This document shows positions 32,501-41,912 of a stretch of DNA of 64,000 nt, piece after piece (the first letter of the stretch is position 1; the number at the start of each line of letters is the position of its first letter). The DNA is from Polaribacter sp. Z022 (GTDB lineage: Bacteria > Bacteroidota > Bacteroidia > Flavobacteriales > Flavobacteriaceae), in contig NZ_JALCZO010000003.1 of the NCBI RefSeq assembly GCF_023555495.1, positions 62,001 through 126,000 of the forward strand, given 5' to 3'. The notes under the pieces were generated by a model that saw only the letters and a program-made list of their open reading frames with translations, had not been told where the DNA came from and made no database searches. Made by a program: the position numbers and the translations under genes.

Positions 32501-32744
32501 TGCATCATACTTAAAATTAAGAACTGTTAAATTAACTTATAACTTTAAACCAGATGTAGTTGAAAAAGTAGGATTATCTGGAGCACAATTAAGCTTTTTA
32601 GCTAACAATGTTTGGTTAATCTATTCAGACTTACCATGGGTTGACCCTTCTGAACTTGAGAAAAGAGGTGGAGTAAACTGGGCTGAAAACGGTACTTTAC
32701 CAATGACTTCATCTTACGGTCTTAATTTAAAATTAACTTTCTAA
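29595..32744 (+). CDS. SusC/RagA-family TonB-dependent outer-membrane transporter (first copy)
   Basis: 1049 residues from the ATG at 29595, chosen because MKTKFKGVLTLLLAFVVQIT is a clean signal peptide ending TFAQ; an upstream in-frame TTG at 29565 is not needed and overlaps the promoter. A carboxypeptidase-D-like domain (VSGTVSEAAGALPGVSIVIKGTNKGTETDFDGKYSI) is followed by the TonB plug (about 110-220; LYVVDGILI, ATAIYGPAGRNGVIIITTK) and a large C-terminal barrel. It imports oligomers or peptides with the SusD lipoprotein 11 bp downstream, powered by TonB. No carbohydrate-active enzyme is next to it, so the substrate is unknown. Confidence 0.93.
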   Translation: MKTKFKGVLTLLLAFVVQITFAQEKTVSGTVSEAAGALPGVSIVIKGTNKGTETDFDGKYSISAKAGDILSFSYIGYKTVEKTVGGSNTINVTLEEDANVLEEIVITGQGIKREKKSLGYSQQSVAGEELQKGKQTDINNALAGKVAGVQIVGNSSTTFDNSDIKLRGETGALYVVDGILIYSISDINTDNIADMSVLKGSSATAIYGPAGRNGVIIITTKRAKAGKATFTIDQATTVNRVAALPSYQNEYGGGYSQTFNTFSYDPAQDPASWASFDGDKYPDFWADESWGPKLDGTQVRHWDSWIPGGDEFGNTRAWSPTTSDVEDFYETGITSNTNFAFAKAGDDYNIRTSLSLIDQGGIVPNSNRKTVNFSVNATYDITEKFSVTANINYQDRKTLNNPDQNYGNLGSNMNQWWQRQLDLDRLKNYDQNGQIVSWNIRGPRDARPLYWDMPYFHSYENTKNDYKNSTFGKISGTYKFNDKFSVLGEVRTTYNSYSGNDRGTTKSLLDPAFYSEYFWTNAKEHYFGMATYQDKFADGEIDFNISVGGEIVNETYRFSETETQGDLSIPEFYNLAGSTDPLKTTTELEQTKTRGMFAKASFGYKNMLYLDGSLRYDWSSTANPNDNRIQTYGVSTSFLAHKLFDKNETITFAKIRAGYATAPYFPDPYLVSNTYEAGDLYQGNGTLSVREEQSNPLLEGGIRKEFEIGTELRFINNRIGLDITYFDRVDENLPTEISLDGSTGYSETTVNSGKTTSKGIELGLSGTVIKSDNFSWDLAVNFGTLTKKVVEIYPGIESYDISTYTSNMKLQARVGEEYGLFYGNDFARHTDGSIIFTSTDNFARHANKKLGSLLPDFTGGLSTTLSYKNFDLFLGFDGQKGGLYYSRTERYIDHSGLTDYTAGLNDKGNPLRDPVANGGGIHITGVLQTGTDANGVPISDGTVVDKYIDPQDYYNLGNLGNIYANNVHDASYLKLRTVKLTYNFKPDVVEKVGLSGAQLSFLANNVWLIYSDLPWVDPSELEKRGGVNWAENGTLPMTSSYGLNLKLTF

Positions 32745-32755
32745 AAAAAAATAAC

Positions 32756-34204
32756 ATGAATAATATATTTAAAAAAGCAATATTATTATTATGTGTGTCA
32801 TTTATCTATAGCTCTTGTGAAACTGTTGATTTTGGAAACACTAATGATAACCCTAATGGACCTACTGCTGCTGTTACTTCACAATTATTAACAGAAGCAC
32901 AAAAAGTAGTATCAGAAATTGGAACTGATATTTCTGGAACTCTATTTACACAACAGATAACTGAAGGGCAATATCCAGCACAATCTAGATATGCAACTTT
33001 AACATATAATTACAATGACTATTTTACTGGTTCTGTACAAAACTTAAATGAAATCATTAAGTTAAATACAGATCCTGCTACTATGACTCAAGCAGAAGCA
33101 TTTGGAGACAATAATAATCAAATAGCTACCGCTAAAATTCTAAGAGCATTTGTACTTCAATTTATGACAGATAGTTGGGGAGCTTTACCTTGGTCAGAAG
33201 CATTTCAAGGAATAGACAACCCACAACCTAAATTTGATACTCAGGAAGAATTGTATAATACTATGTTCGCTGAAATAGAAGAAGCATTAGGATTAATAAA
33301 TTCTAATACTGGACCTTCTGGTGATATTATTTTTGGTGGAGACATGAGTCGTTGGAGAATATTTGCTAATTCATTAAAGATGACAATGGCTTTAAGAATT
33401 TCTGATGTAAACCCTTCTTTAGCAAAAACAAAATTTGAAGAAGTAATAGCTTCAGGAAATTATATTAAATCTAACGCAGCAAACATAGAATACAACTATA
33501 CTTCTGATGATGCTGGAGATAGCCCTTGGCATGATAGATTTAAAACTAGAGAAGATTATATTTTATCTGACGCAATGATGGAGTCTTTAAGAACTAACTT
33601 AGATCCAAGATTATTTAAATATGCTGAACCATCTAAAACTGGTACAGCTGCAAACCCTTTATTTCCTGGTAATGCTGATGCTGCTTATGTAGGAGCTCCT
33701 GATGGTAAAGTAAATGGTAATGTACCTGATTTTTCTTTTCCAACTGCAACTATAATATATGATGAAACATATCCAACTCCAATTTATACTTCTGCTCAAA
33801 TAAAACTTTCTATGGCAGAAGCAGCTTTAAAAGGATGGAATGTTGGTGGTTCTACTGCTGCAACTTTATTTAGTGAAGGAATTACAGACTCTATGACTTA
33901 TTGGGGTGTAGATGCAGCTGACATAGCTACTTATTTAGCTGCTCATACATCATCTACTATAAATGATATCGCATATGAAAAGTGGATTGCTTTATATTTA
34001 AACGGGCAAGAAGCATGGTCTGAATGGAGAAGATTAGATGCACCTGCGTTAACTCCTTCTGAGTTTGCTGGTGATCCAAGAATTCCAGTAAGATTAGCTT
34101 ATGATTCTTCTGTACAAGATAACAATCAAGCTAACTATTCTGCTATTATAAGCATACAAGGTCCAGATGACCTTCACACTAAATTATGGTGGGATAAAAA
34201 CTAG
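32756..34204 (+). CDS. SusD/RagB-like surface lipoprotein (SusD-like_2 type)
   Basis: 482 residues. Lipoprotein signal with lipobox YSSC followed by ETVDFGNTNDNPNGPT, a start typical of the SusD-like_2 subfamily. Helical TPR-like scaffold segments are visible (KILRAFVLQFMTDSWGALPWSEAF, RWRIFANSLKMTMALRI), and the conserved C-terminal region QIKLSMAEAALKGW, WIALYLNGQEAWSEWRR. It acts as the lid on the SusC channel and captures ligand at the cell surface. It belongs to a different SusD subfamily from the second pair. Confidence 0.92.
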   Translation: MNNIFKKAILLLCVSFIYSSCETVDFGNTNDNPNGPTAAVTSQLLTEAQKVVSEIGTDISGTLFTQQITEGQYPAQSRYATLTYNYNDYFTGSVQNLNEIIKLNTDPATMTQAEAFGDNNNQIATAKILRAFVLQFMTDSWGALPWSEAFQGIDNPQPKFDTQEELYNTMFAEIEEALGLINSNTGPSGDIIFGGDMSRWRIFANSLKMTMALRISDVNPSLAKTKFEEVIASGNYIKSNAANIEYNYTSDDAGDSPWHDRFKTREDYILSDAMMESLRTNLDPRLFKYAEPSKTGTAANPLFPGNADAAYVGAPDGKVNGNVPDFSFPTATIIYDETYPTPIYTSAQIKLSMAEAALKGWNVGGSTAATLFSEGITDSMTYWGVDAADIATYLAAHTSSTINDIAYEKWIALYLNGQEAWSEWRRLDAPALTPSEFAGDPRIPVRLAYDSSVQDNNQANYSAIISIQGPDDLHTKLWWDKN

Positions 34205-34227
34205 TAAATAGTAAAATTTAACTATTA

Positions 34228-34262
34228 AAAAAGAGCTGTAAAATAATTTTACAGCTCTTTTT
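34228..34262 (+). terminator. Terminator of the first SusC/SusD operon
   Basis: A perfect 16-bp stem AAAAAGAGCTGTAAAA / TTTTACAGCTCTTTTT with loop TAA, 23 bp after the SusD stop. Confidence 0.9.
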
Positions 34263-34272
34263 ATGTTAAAAA

Positions 34273-34304
34273 ATTGTTTATTTAAGTTTATTTTAAGACT
34301 TTTG
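34273..34304 (+). promoter_or_regulatory. Promoter of the second SusC/SusD pair
   Basis: ATTG (34273-34276), 20 nt, GACTTTTG (34297-34304), then 27 nt to the ATG. The layout is the same as for the first pair, including the G instead of T at the first base of the -7 box, and both leaders share ATTAATTCAAA. Confidence 0.5.
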
Positions 34305-34331
34305 GCTTTAATTAATTCAAATAATTATACA

Positions 34332-37300
34332 ATGAAGACAAAGTTTAATGGATTTTTAACGCTTTTACTAGCGTTAGTAGTGCAAATTTCTTTTGCACAA
34401 GAAAAAACTGTTTCAGGTACTGTAACAGATGATTCAGGCCCTTTACCAGGTGTTAGTGTATTGGTTAAAGGTACAAACAAGGGTACAGAATCAGATTTTG
34501 ATGGTAAGTATACTATTAAAGCTAAAAAAGGAGATATTTTAATATTTAGCTATTTAGGATATAAAGCTGTTGAAAAAAGTATCGGAACTAGCAGTACTAT
34601 GAATGTTAGATTAGAACAAGATGCAAGTATTCTAGAAGAAGTTGTTATTACTGCTTATGGTACTCAGAAAAAAGAATCTTTAACTGGATCAATCTCACAA
34701 GTAAAATCAGAAGAGTTTGCAAAAGTTGCTTCTGGTAGTGCTGTAACAGGTTTAACTGGTAAAGTAGCTGGTGTTCAAATTTATTCAAATTCTGGTCAAC
34801 CAGGAGCTGCTCCAACAGTAAGATTTAGAGGTGTTGGTACTCTTACAGGTTCATCTGCACCACTTTATGTAGTAGATGGTGTTCCTTTTAACGAGTCTAT
34901 TACTTCAATTAACCCAAATGATATTGAGTCAATGTCATTTTTAAAAGATGCTTCTGCTGCAGCTTTATATGGAAACAGAGGTGCAAATGGTGTAATTATT
35001 GTTACTACTAAAAAAGGTAAGAAAGGAAAAGTACGTGTAAGTTTTGATAGTAAAACTAGTTTTACTAGTAGAGCTATTAAAGATTACGATGTAATGACAG
35101 ATGCTGGAGAGTATTATGAAGCATATTGGGCAATGATAAAGAGTGACCAAATGGTTGGAGGAGCTACAGAAGCTGATGCAGGAGCTTATGCTTCTCAAAA
35201 CTTAATTGATGGTGCTGGTATAGGTTTAGTTTACAACGTATATGGTGGAGACAGAAACACTGTTGTAGACCCTGTAACAGGAAAAGCTAGAGGAGGAAAC
35301 CAATTATGGGAATCTGATTGGAGAGATCAACTTTTTAATGATGCGAGTGGTGTTCAATCTACTTATTTAAGTGTTTCTGGAGGTGGAGATAAAATTTCTT
35401 ACTTCTTTTCTTTAGGGCATGAAGATAATGAAGGTTTTAATGTAAACACTGGATTTAAGAGATATACTATTAAATCTAATTTTGATGTTGATGTTACTGA
35501 AAACTTAAAGACAGGTTTATCTTTTTCTTATGCAAATAGATTCCAAACTGGTACTTTAACAAATAATATTACAGGTAACTTTGCTTGGGTAAGAGATTTA
35601 GCACCAATATATACTACATTTGCTAGAGATCATAATACTGGTGAATTAGCTTTAGATAATGCAGGTAATAGACAATGGGACTGGGCAGAAGTTACTTCTC
35701 CTAATGCTGTAGCTGGAAGACCAGTTAATGGTTTTTCTAACCCACATGCATTACAAACGTTAAACATAAATAACTCTGATAGAGATAACATGTCTACTAG
35801 AGCTTATGCAAGATATAATTTCTTAAATGATTTTACATTTACTTACAACTTTGGTGTTGATTACAACTTTTATAGAACTGTAAATTACACTAATAAAATT
35901 GTAGGTAGTGCAACAAGTACAGATGTTAATGGTAGAATTAGTGAAGTATATGGTAAACGTACTACTTTTACAAACCAACAATTATTAAATTGGAACAAAA
36001 CAATAAAAGATGTTCACAATATTGATATTTTATTAGGTCATGAAACTTCTCAATTATATGGTACTTTTATAAGAGGAGATAAAAGAGATCAATTTATCTC
36101 AAGTGATACTTCTTTAAGTTTATTTGCAGAGAATGATGGTGCTGGTAACTTAACTGGTGGACCAACTGAATATAACCTTGAAGGTTTCTTTGCTAGAGCA
36201 TTATATGATTATGATGGTAAATACTTCATTAATGGTAGTATTAGAAGAGATGGTTCTTCTGTATTTCACCCAGATAATAGATGGGGTAACTTTTGGGGAG
36301 CTGGTGCTGCTTGGAGAGTTTCTCAAGAAGATTTTATGTCTGACATTTCTTGGATATCTGAGTTAAAACTTAAAACAAGTTTCGGACAACAAGGAAATGA
36401 TGTTGTAAATTATGATAGAACTACAGTAACAAGAAACTATGCTCCTTATTTAGACCAATGGACTCTTGTTAGTGATGGATCTTCTTTTGCTCCAGAAAAA
36501 AATGATTTAGGGAATAAAGATTTAAAATGGGAAACTTCAGAAAACTTAAATGTTGGTTTTGAATTGAACATGTTTGATAATAGATTAAGAATAGAAAGTG
36601 AATATTTTGTTAGAAAAATTACTGACTTGATCTTTAACAGACCTTTACCTAACTCTACTGGTTTACCTTCTGTTCCAGAAAATGTTATGGATATGCAGAA
36701 TAAAGGAGTTGAATTATCTATTGGTTATGATATTATAAACAAACAAGATTTAACTTGGACAGTAGATTTTAATGCGACTTCATATAAAAATGAAATAACA
36801 AAAATGGCTCCAGGTAGAGAATTTATTGATAATGGTATATATCGTTGGACAAAAGGTGGAAGTGCTTTTGATTTCTACACATATAAATACGTAGGTGTTA
36901 GTGAAACAACGGGTCATGCCATTTGGGAAACAACAAAAGAATTTGAAGCTGATGGAGTAACTCCAACTAATGGTACAACAGAAGATAGAGGTACTGCTAC
37001 TGAATTCGAAATTGGTAAATCTGCTTTACCAGATGTTTATGGTGGTTTTTCTACTTCATTAACTTATAAAGCGTGGGACTTTAATATTGCATTATCATAC
37101 CAATTTGGAGGTACTGCTTTTAATTCTATTTATAATGATGGTTTTACTGGTACTGTAGGAGATAACTTCCATAAAGATTTCTGGAAAACTTGGAGAGCAG
37201 ATAATACAACTGGAACATTACCTAGAGTATTTGATGGTACATCAAGTTATAATACTTCAGATTTATTTTTAATCAGCTCTGATTATATTAGTTTAAATGA

Positions 37301-37511
37301 CATTGCAGTAGGTTATACAGTACCAGCTAATATTTCTAACAAAATTGGTTTAAGTAGTGTAAGAATATATGGTGTTGCTAATAACGTAGGATTATGGAAA
37401 GCATCAGATATACAAGGTTATGATCCAAGAGCAAGTTCTACAGGTGGTACAAATTCTGTAAGATATGCAGCTTTGAAAACATACACCTTAGGATTAACAG
37501 TTAACTTTTAA
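34332..37511 (+). CDS. SusC/RagA-family TonB-dependent outer-membrane transporter (second copy)
   Basis: 1059 residues from the ATG at 34332. The in-frame ATG at 34263 is rejected because it lies at the base of the terminator and upstream of the promoter. The signal peptide MKTKFNGFLTLLLALVVQIS, ending SFAQ, and the following carboxypeptidase-D-like domain are close to the first copy. A plug (LYVVDGVPFNESI, ASAALYGNRGANGVIIVTTKKGKKGKVRV) and the barrel follow. The barrels differ strongly from the first copy, so ligands probably differ. The SusD partner starts 23 bp downstream. This copy is the more canonical SusC type. Confidence 0.94.
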   Translation: MKTKFNGFLTLLLALVVQISFAQEKTVSGTVTDDSGPLPGVSVLVKGTNKGTESDFDGKYTIKAKKGDILIFSYLGYKAVEKSIGTSSTMNVRLEQDASILEEVVITAYGTQKKESLTGSISQVKSEEFAKVASGSAVTGLTGKVAGVQIYSNSGQPGAAPTVRFRGVGTLTGSSAPLYVVDGVPFNESITSINPNDIESMSFLKDASAAALYGNRGANGVIIVTTKKGKKGKVRVSFDSKTSFTSRAIKDYDVMTDAGEYYEAYWAMIKSDQMVGGATEADAGAYASQNLIDGAGIGLVYNVYGGDRNTVVDPVTGKARGGNQLWESDWRDQLFNDASGVQSTYLSVSGGGDKISYFFSLGHEDNEGFNVNTGFKRYTIKSNFDVDVTENLKTGLSFSYANRFQTGTLTNNITGNFAWVRDLAPIYTTFARDHNTGELALDNAGNRQWDWAEVTSPNAVAGRPVNGFSNPHALQTLNINNSDRDNMSTRAYARYNFLNDFTFTYNFGVDYNFYRTVNYTNKIVGSATSTDVNGRISEVYGKRTTFTNQQLLNWNKTIKDVHNIDILLGHETSQLYGTFIRGDKRDQFISSDTSLSLFAENDGAGNLTGGPTEYNLEGFFARALYDYDGKYFINGSIRRDGSSVFHPDNRWGNFWGAGAAWRVSQEDFMSDISWISELKLKTSFGQQGNDVVNYDRTTVTRNYAPYLDQWTLVSDGSSFAPEKNDLGNKDLKWETSENLNVGFELNMFDNRLRIESEYFVRKITDLIFNRPLPNSTGLPSVPENVMDMQNKGVELSIGYDIINKQDLTWTVDFNATSYKNEITKMAPGREFIDNGIYRWTKGGSAFDFYTYKYVGVSETTGHAIWETTKEFEADGVTPTNGTTEDRGTATEFEIGKSALPDVYGGFSTSLTYKAWDFNIALSYQFGGTAFNSIYNDGFTGTVGDNFHKDFWKTWRADNTTGTLPRVFDGTSSYNTSDLFLISSDYISLNDIAVGYTVPANISNKIGLSSVRIYGVANNVGLWKASDIQGYDPRASSTGGTNSVRYAALKTYTLGLTVNF

Positions 37512-37534
37512 TTTTAATTTTAATTTTAAAAAAA

Positions 37535-39058
37535 ATGAAAAAAATATTAATATTAACAGTGCTTTCAGTATTCATGATGGCCTGTTCAGATGAATTTGTT
37601 GATGCAGATTTAGAAAACATAGTAACAGATGATGATATTGCTAAATTAGCAGAAGAATCTCCTGAGGCACTTTTAAACATTGCTAGTTCTTTCGATGTAA
37701 GTACTGTAAACAATTTAAGAACATTTGGAGTTGCAGGTGATAATGGTCATGCAGATTACGGACAAAAATCTATCGATTTAATAATGGATGTTATGTCTAA
37801 TGACATGATTGATTCTAATAATGGATGGTGGTATGATGAATATTACAAATATAATGCTAGAATAGATGAAACTCGTTGGACTTCTGTAATTTGGAATTAC
37901 TACTATACAATTATTAAAGGTAGTAATCAAACAATTAGTTTAATTGGTGGCATAGATCCAAACAAATTAACAGATGATCTTAAATATGTTCTTGCTAGAT
38001 CTAAAGTAATGAGAGGTTTTTGTTATTACCAATTAATTCAAATTTATCAAAAAGGACAACCAGCTATGTCAGATGCAGGAATTCCTTTAGTAGATCCAAC
38101 AGCTGATTTAATTAACGGTCCTGGTTTTGGTAGATTAACAGTACAAGAAGTGTATGATCAAATTGAAAAAGATTATACAGAAGGATATAATGAACTTGCT
38201 GGATATACAAGGACAGATAAAACAGCAATAAACCAAGTTGTAGCTGCAGGATTTTTAGCAAGATTTATGTTATTAAAAGGAGATAATATCAACGCTATAA
38301 AATATGCTAAAATTGCTCAAGGTGGTGGTAGTTTAGCAGGTAATGGAATTATGGATGGTTTCCAAGACATTAATAACCCTGAGTGGTTATTTGGAGCTGA
38401 TATTAATGCTGATACTACTTCTTACTATGCATCTTTCTTTTCTCAAATGCAATCTTATTCTCCAGCTTTTTATGGTGCAAATGGATATACACCTGGATAC
38501 CCAGGTCAGTTAGGACATCATAGAACTGCTGATGTAAGATTATACAATGCAATTTCTGCTACAGATATTCGTAAAGGTTGGTTTGGTTATGATAATGGAG
38601 CAATAAAGACTGCATTTCCTGATCAAATTTACAACTACAAGTTTTATGACAACACATTTTTTGAAGCTGACTATGTATTTATGAGAGTTGCTGAAATGTA
38701 TTTAATTGAAGCTGAAGCTAACGCAAATGAAGGTTTAGATGTACCTGCTGCTGCTGCATTATATAAATTAGTTTCTGATAGAGATCCTAGTTATACATTA
38801 TCTAGTAATACTGGTTCTGCTTTAATGGATGAAATTAGATTACATAGAAGAATTGAATTATGGGGTGAAGGATTTGGTTTATTAGATATGAAAAGATGGG
38901 GTGTAGGTCTTATTAGAGACTTCCCAGGTACTACTCACTTAGATATACCAAGTGTATTTTATAATATTCCAGCTGGAGATTTTAGGTTTACTTTCCAATT
39001 ACCTTTAGATGAAATAAATTTAAATGATGCTATTACTGAAGACGATCAAAATCCATAG
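37535..39058 (+). CDS. RagB/SusD-family nutrient-binding surface lipoprotein
   Basis: 507 residues. Lipobox MMAC, then SDEFVDADLENI. It has the canonical SusD layout: helical N-terminal half with VMRGFCYYQLIQIYQKG, then TADLINGPGFGRLTVQEVYDQIEKDYTEG, and the C-terminal region VFMRVAEMYLIEAEANANEG and RRIELWGEGFGLLDMKRWG, which are RagB/SusD signatures. It pairs with the SusC gene upstream. A terminator follows 23 bp after the stop, closing the two-gene operon. Confidence 0.94.
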   Translation: MKKILILTVLSVFMMACSDEFVDADLENIVTDDDIAKLAEESPEALLNIASSFDVSTVNNLRTFGVAGDNGHADYGQKSIDLIMDVMSNDMIDSNNGWWYDEYYKYNARIDETRWTSVIWNYYYTIIKGSNQTISLIGGIDPNKLTDDLKYVLARSKVMRGFCYYQLIQIYQKGQPAMSDAGIPLVDPTADLINGPGFGRLTVQEVYDQIEKDYTEGYNELAGYTRTDKTAINQVVAAGFLARFMLLKGDNINAIKYAKIAQGGGSLAGNGIMDGFQDINNPEWLFGADINADTTSYYASFFSQMQSYSPAFYGANGYTPGYPGQLGHHRTADVRLYNAISATDIRKGWFGYDNGAIKTAFPDQIYNYKFYDNTFFEADYVFMRVAEMYLIEAEANANEGLDVPAAAALYKLVSDRDPSYTLSSNTGSALMDEIRLHRRIELWGEGFGLLDMKRWGVGLIRDFPGTTHLDIPSVFYNIPAGDFRFTFQLPLDEINLNDAITEDDQNP

Positions 39059-39081
39059 ATCTTAATCATAATAAACAAAAT

Positions 39082-39111
39082 AAAACCACCTCTTTACGAG
39101 GTGGTTTTTTT
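39082..39111 (+). terminator. Terminator of the second SusC/SusD operon
   Basis: Stem AAAACCACCTC / GAGGTGGTTTT with loop TTTAC, then a T-run. It lies 18 bp ahead of the rlmB -7 box. Confidence 0.92.
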
Positions 39112-39128
39112 ATGCTCTAAAATTAACA

Positions 39129-39136
39129 TACATTTG
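39129..39136 (+). promoter_or_regulatory. rlmB promoter -7 box, only 4 bp from the ATG
   Basis: TACATTTG followed by C matches TAnnTTTG exactly. The ATG is at 39141, so transcription would begin at or within a few bases of it, suggesting a leaderless or near-leaderless mRNA. Confidence 0.55.
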
Positions 39137-39140
39137 CAAA

Positions 39141-39896
39141 ATGAATGACAACAATACTACAGAGACTACAAATATTTTTGGAATTAGAGCTATTATAGAA
39201 GCTATAGAAAGTGGTTCTACCATTAATAAAATATACTTGCAAAAAGGTTTAAGAGGAAGTCTTTTTTATGAACTTGATAAGTTAATAAAAAGCAATAAAC
39301 TTACTACAAGTATGGTTCCCGTTGAAAAATTAGATAGGTTATCAAAAAGAAGTAATCATCAAGGTGCTGTTGCACAAATTTCTCCTGTAGAATTTTATGA
39401 CCTTGAAACGTTAATTGAAAAGACTATTGATGACAAAAAAACTCCTTTATTTTTACTTTTAGATCAATTATCTGATGTTAGAAATTTTGGAGCAATTATT
39501 AGAACTGCAGAATGTACTGGTGTAAATGGTATTATTATTCAAAAAAATGGAAGTGCACCTGTAAATGCTGAAACTATAAAAACATCAGCTGGAGCTGCTT
39601 TTAAAATTCCTATTTGTAAAGTTGACCATATTAAAGATGCTTTATTTTTATTACAAGCATCAGAAATTAAAACTGTTGCTGCAACTGAAAAAACTGAAGA
39701 TTCTATTTTTGATATAGATTTTAAACAACCAATAGCTATTGTAATGGGTTCTGAACATAGAGGTGTTAATCCTTCTATATTAAAAATGGTAGATTTTAAA
39801 GCTAAATTACCATTATTAGGTGAAATAGCTTCTTTAAATGTTTCTGTTGCTTGTGGAGCTTTCCTTTATGAGACTGTTAGACAAAGAATGAGTTAA
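39141..39896 (+). CDS. rlmB: 23S rRNA (guanosine-2'-O)-methyltransferase of the TrmH/SpoU family
   Basis: 251 residues: N-terminal substrate-binding domain (IFGIRAIIEAIESGSTINKIYL, about 1-85) and C-terminal SPOUT knot domain with the three motifs LLDQLSDVRNFGAIIRTAE, VMGSEHRGVNPS and LPLLGEIASLNVSVACGAFLYE. It would methylate the 2'-OH of G2251 in the P-loop of 23S rRNA; related family members modify tRNA, so the target is inferred. Its stop overlaps the convergent rhomboid gene by 4 bp. There is almost no leader between the promoter box and the start codon. Confidence 0.9.
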   Translation: MNDNNTTETTNIFGIRAIIEAIESGSTINKIYLQKGLRGSLFYELDKLIKSNKLTTSMVPVEKLDRLSKRSNHQGAVAQISPVEFYDLETLIEKTIDDKKTPLFLLLDQLSDVRNFGAIIRTAECTGVNGIIIQKNGSAPVNAETIKTSAGAAFKIPICKVDHIKDALFLLQASEIKTVAATEKTEDSIFDIDFKQPIAIVMGSEHRGVNPSILKMVDFKAKLPLLGEIASLNVSVACGAFLYETVRQRMS

Positions 39897-40564
39897 AACT
39901 CCTCTTCTACTCTTTCTTCTACTTTTGGGGGTGAAAAATTTCCATTTTCATCAAATAGTAAATCAAAATCTGTTTCTTGAAAATGATGCTGTTCTTTAAC
40001 AATTCCTTTTTTCCTATAAATTATTGATAAGATAAAGCCTGTTAAAAATCCAGATAAATGTCCTTCCCAAGACATACCATCTTTAATAGGCAATACATAC
40101 CAAATCATACTTCCATATAAAAATATTATTATTAAAGAAAGTGCTACTAATCTGTAGTGTTTTTTTATAATTCCGCTAAAAAAAATAAAACTAAAAAGAA
40201 GATAAACTATACCACTTGCACCAATATGAAAAGATTCTCTTGCAATAACCCACGTTAATAATCCTGTTAGTAAACCTCCAATTAATAAAACTTTATAAGC
40301 AACTTTTTTATAAAAGTAAAAGAGACTGCTTAAGAGAACGAATAAAGGTATAGAATTATTAAAGAGGTGATTGGTATTACTATGTATAAAATGTGTTAAG
40401 AAAACTCCTCTAAAACCAACAAAAGTTCTTGGATAAACTCCAAATTTGTTAAAATTAAAATCAAAATTGATTTCAATCCAATAAATAACCCAAATTGCAA
40501 TTACATAAATAATTGGAATAAGTAAAAAAGATGTAGATTTTTTTAATTGATTCTCATTTTCCAT
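39893..40564 (-). CDS. Rhomboid-family intramembrane serine protease
   Basis: 223 residues with about six membrane segments. The catalytic pair is visible: Ser117 in HIGASGIVYLLF (GASG motif) and His169 in WEGHLSGFLTGF, plus the oxyanion-side HFIHSNTNHLFNN motif (about 58-70). The family cleaves transmembrane substrates in the inner membrane. The C-terminal cytoplasmic tail is acidic (EETDFDLLFDENGNFSPPKVEE-like). It is convergent with rlmB and divergent from rarA with a 76-bp gap. Substrates are unknown. Confidence 0.9.
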   Translation of the reverse strand: MENENQLKKSTSFLLIPIIYVIAIWVIYWIEINFDFNFNKFGVYPRTFVGFRGVFLTHFIHSNTNHLFNNSIPLFVLLSSLFYFYKKVAYKVLLIGGLLTGLLTWVIARESFHIGASGIVYLLFSFIFFSGIIKKHYRLVALSLIIIFLYGSMIWYVLPIKDGMSWEGHLSGFLTGFILSIIYRKKGIVKEQHHFQETDFDLLFDENGNFSPPKVEERVEEEF

Positions 40565-40640
40565 CAGATTAAAAATAACAAAAATCTAACCAAATAAGAA
40601 TTTTACAAATTCTGTCAGAAATCTTTATTATTTTTACTGT

Positions 40641-41912
40641 ATGAATGAACCTTTGGCAGAAAGAATTAGACCCAAAACACTTGATGATTATATAAGTCAA
40701 CAACATTTAGTTGGTAAAAATGGTGTTTTAACAAATTTAATTAAACAAGGTATAATTCCTTCATTAATATTATGGGGACCTCCTGGAATTGGTAAAACCA
40801 CACTTGCAAACATAATTGCAACTGAGTCTAAAAGACCTTTTTATACATTAAGTGCTATTAGTTCTGGTGTAAAAGATGTTAGAGAAGTTATAGAAAAAGC
40901 GAAGAAAAGTGGAGGCTTATTTACTGCTAAAAATCCAATTTTATTTATAGATGAGATTCACAGATTTAGTAAATCTCAACAAGATTCTTTATTAGGAGCT
41001 GTAGAAAAAGGTTGGGTAACTCTTATTGGAGCTACAACAGAAAACCCGAGTTTTGAAGTTATTCCTGCCCTACTTTCACGTTGTCAGGTATATATTTTAA
41101 ATTCTTTTGATAAAAACGATTTGATTGCTCTTATTCATAGAGCTATAGAGAAAGATGAGTTTTTATCAACCAAAAAAATAATTTTAAAAGAAACTGATGC
41201 CTTATTACAAGTATCTAGTGGAGATGCTAGAAAGTTATTAAACATTTTTGATTTATTAGTTTCTACTGAAGAAGAAATTGAAATTACGAACGAATTAGTT
41301 TTAGAAAAAATTCAGAAAAACACAGTTAGATATGATAAAACTGGAGAGCAACATTATGATATAATTTCTGCTTTTATTAAATCTATTAGAGGTAGTGATC
41401 CTAATGGGGCAGTTTATTGGCTAGCAAGAATGATAGAAGGTGGAGAAGATGTAAAATTTATAGCAAGAAGATTACTAATTGCTGCTTCTGAAGATATTGG
41501 AAACGCAAATCCCACAGCTTTAATTTTAGCAAATAATACTTTTCAAGCTGTATCTGTAATTGGAAATCCAGAATCTAGAATTATTTTAAGTCAATGTGCT
41601 GTATACTTAGCAAATTCGCCTAAAAGTAATGCTTCTTATATGGCTATTAATCAAGCAATTGATGTTGTAAAAAAAACTGGAGATTTATCTATACCTCTTC
41701 ATTTAAGAAATGCACCAACTAAATTAATGAAAGACTTAGACTATGGTAAAAATTATAAATATTCTCATAGTTATCCTAATAACTTTATAGAACAAGAATT
41801 TTTACCCGAAGAAATTTCTGGCACTAAATTATATGATCCAGGAATGAATGCCAGAGAAAATAATTTTAGAGAAAGTTTAAAAAAAAGGTGGAAAACGAAA
41901 TATGATTATTAA
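40641..41912 (+). CDS. rarA: Replication-associated recombination protein A (AAA+ ATPase)
   Basis: 423 residues, the expected length. Walker [13 protein letters not shown] (about 46-57), Walker [16 protein letters not shown], sensor 1 [11 protein letters not shown], arginine finger region LLSRC, and the MgsA-type C-terminal oligomerisation domain ([34 protein letters not shown]). It acts at stalled replication forks and interacts with SSB in E. coli. It begins [20 protein letters not shown], a canonical start. Its stop overlaps the convergent exported-protein gene by 4 bp. Confidence 0.95.
   Translation: MNEPLAERIRPKTLDDYISQQHLVGKNGVLTNLIKQGIIPSLILWGPPGIGKTTLANIIATESKRPFYTLSAISSGVKDVREVIEKAKKSGGLFTAKNPILFIDEIHRFSKSQQDSLLGAVEKGWVTLIGATTENPSFEVIPALLSRCQVYILNSFDKNDLIALIHRAIEKDEFLSTKKIILKETDALLQVSSGDARKLLNIFDLLVSTEEEIEITNELVLEKIQKNTVRYDKTGEQHYDIISAFIKSIRGSDPNGAVYWLARMIEGGEDVKFIARRLLIAASEDIGNANPTALILANNTFQAVSVIGNPESRIILSQCAVYLANSPKSNASYMAINQAIDVVKKTGDLSIPLHLRNAPTKLMKDLDYGKNYKYSHSYPNNFIEQEFLPEEISGTKLYDPGMNARENNFRESLKKRWKTKYDY

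Noticed and set aside
34263..34331. Longer N-terminus for the second SusC from the ATG at 34263
   Set aside because: This ATG starts at the end of the upstream terminator and before the promoter; the internal ATG opens a clean signal peptide.
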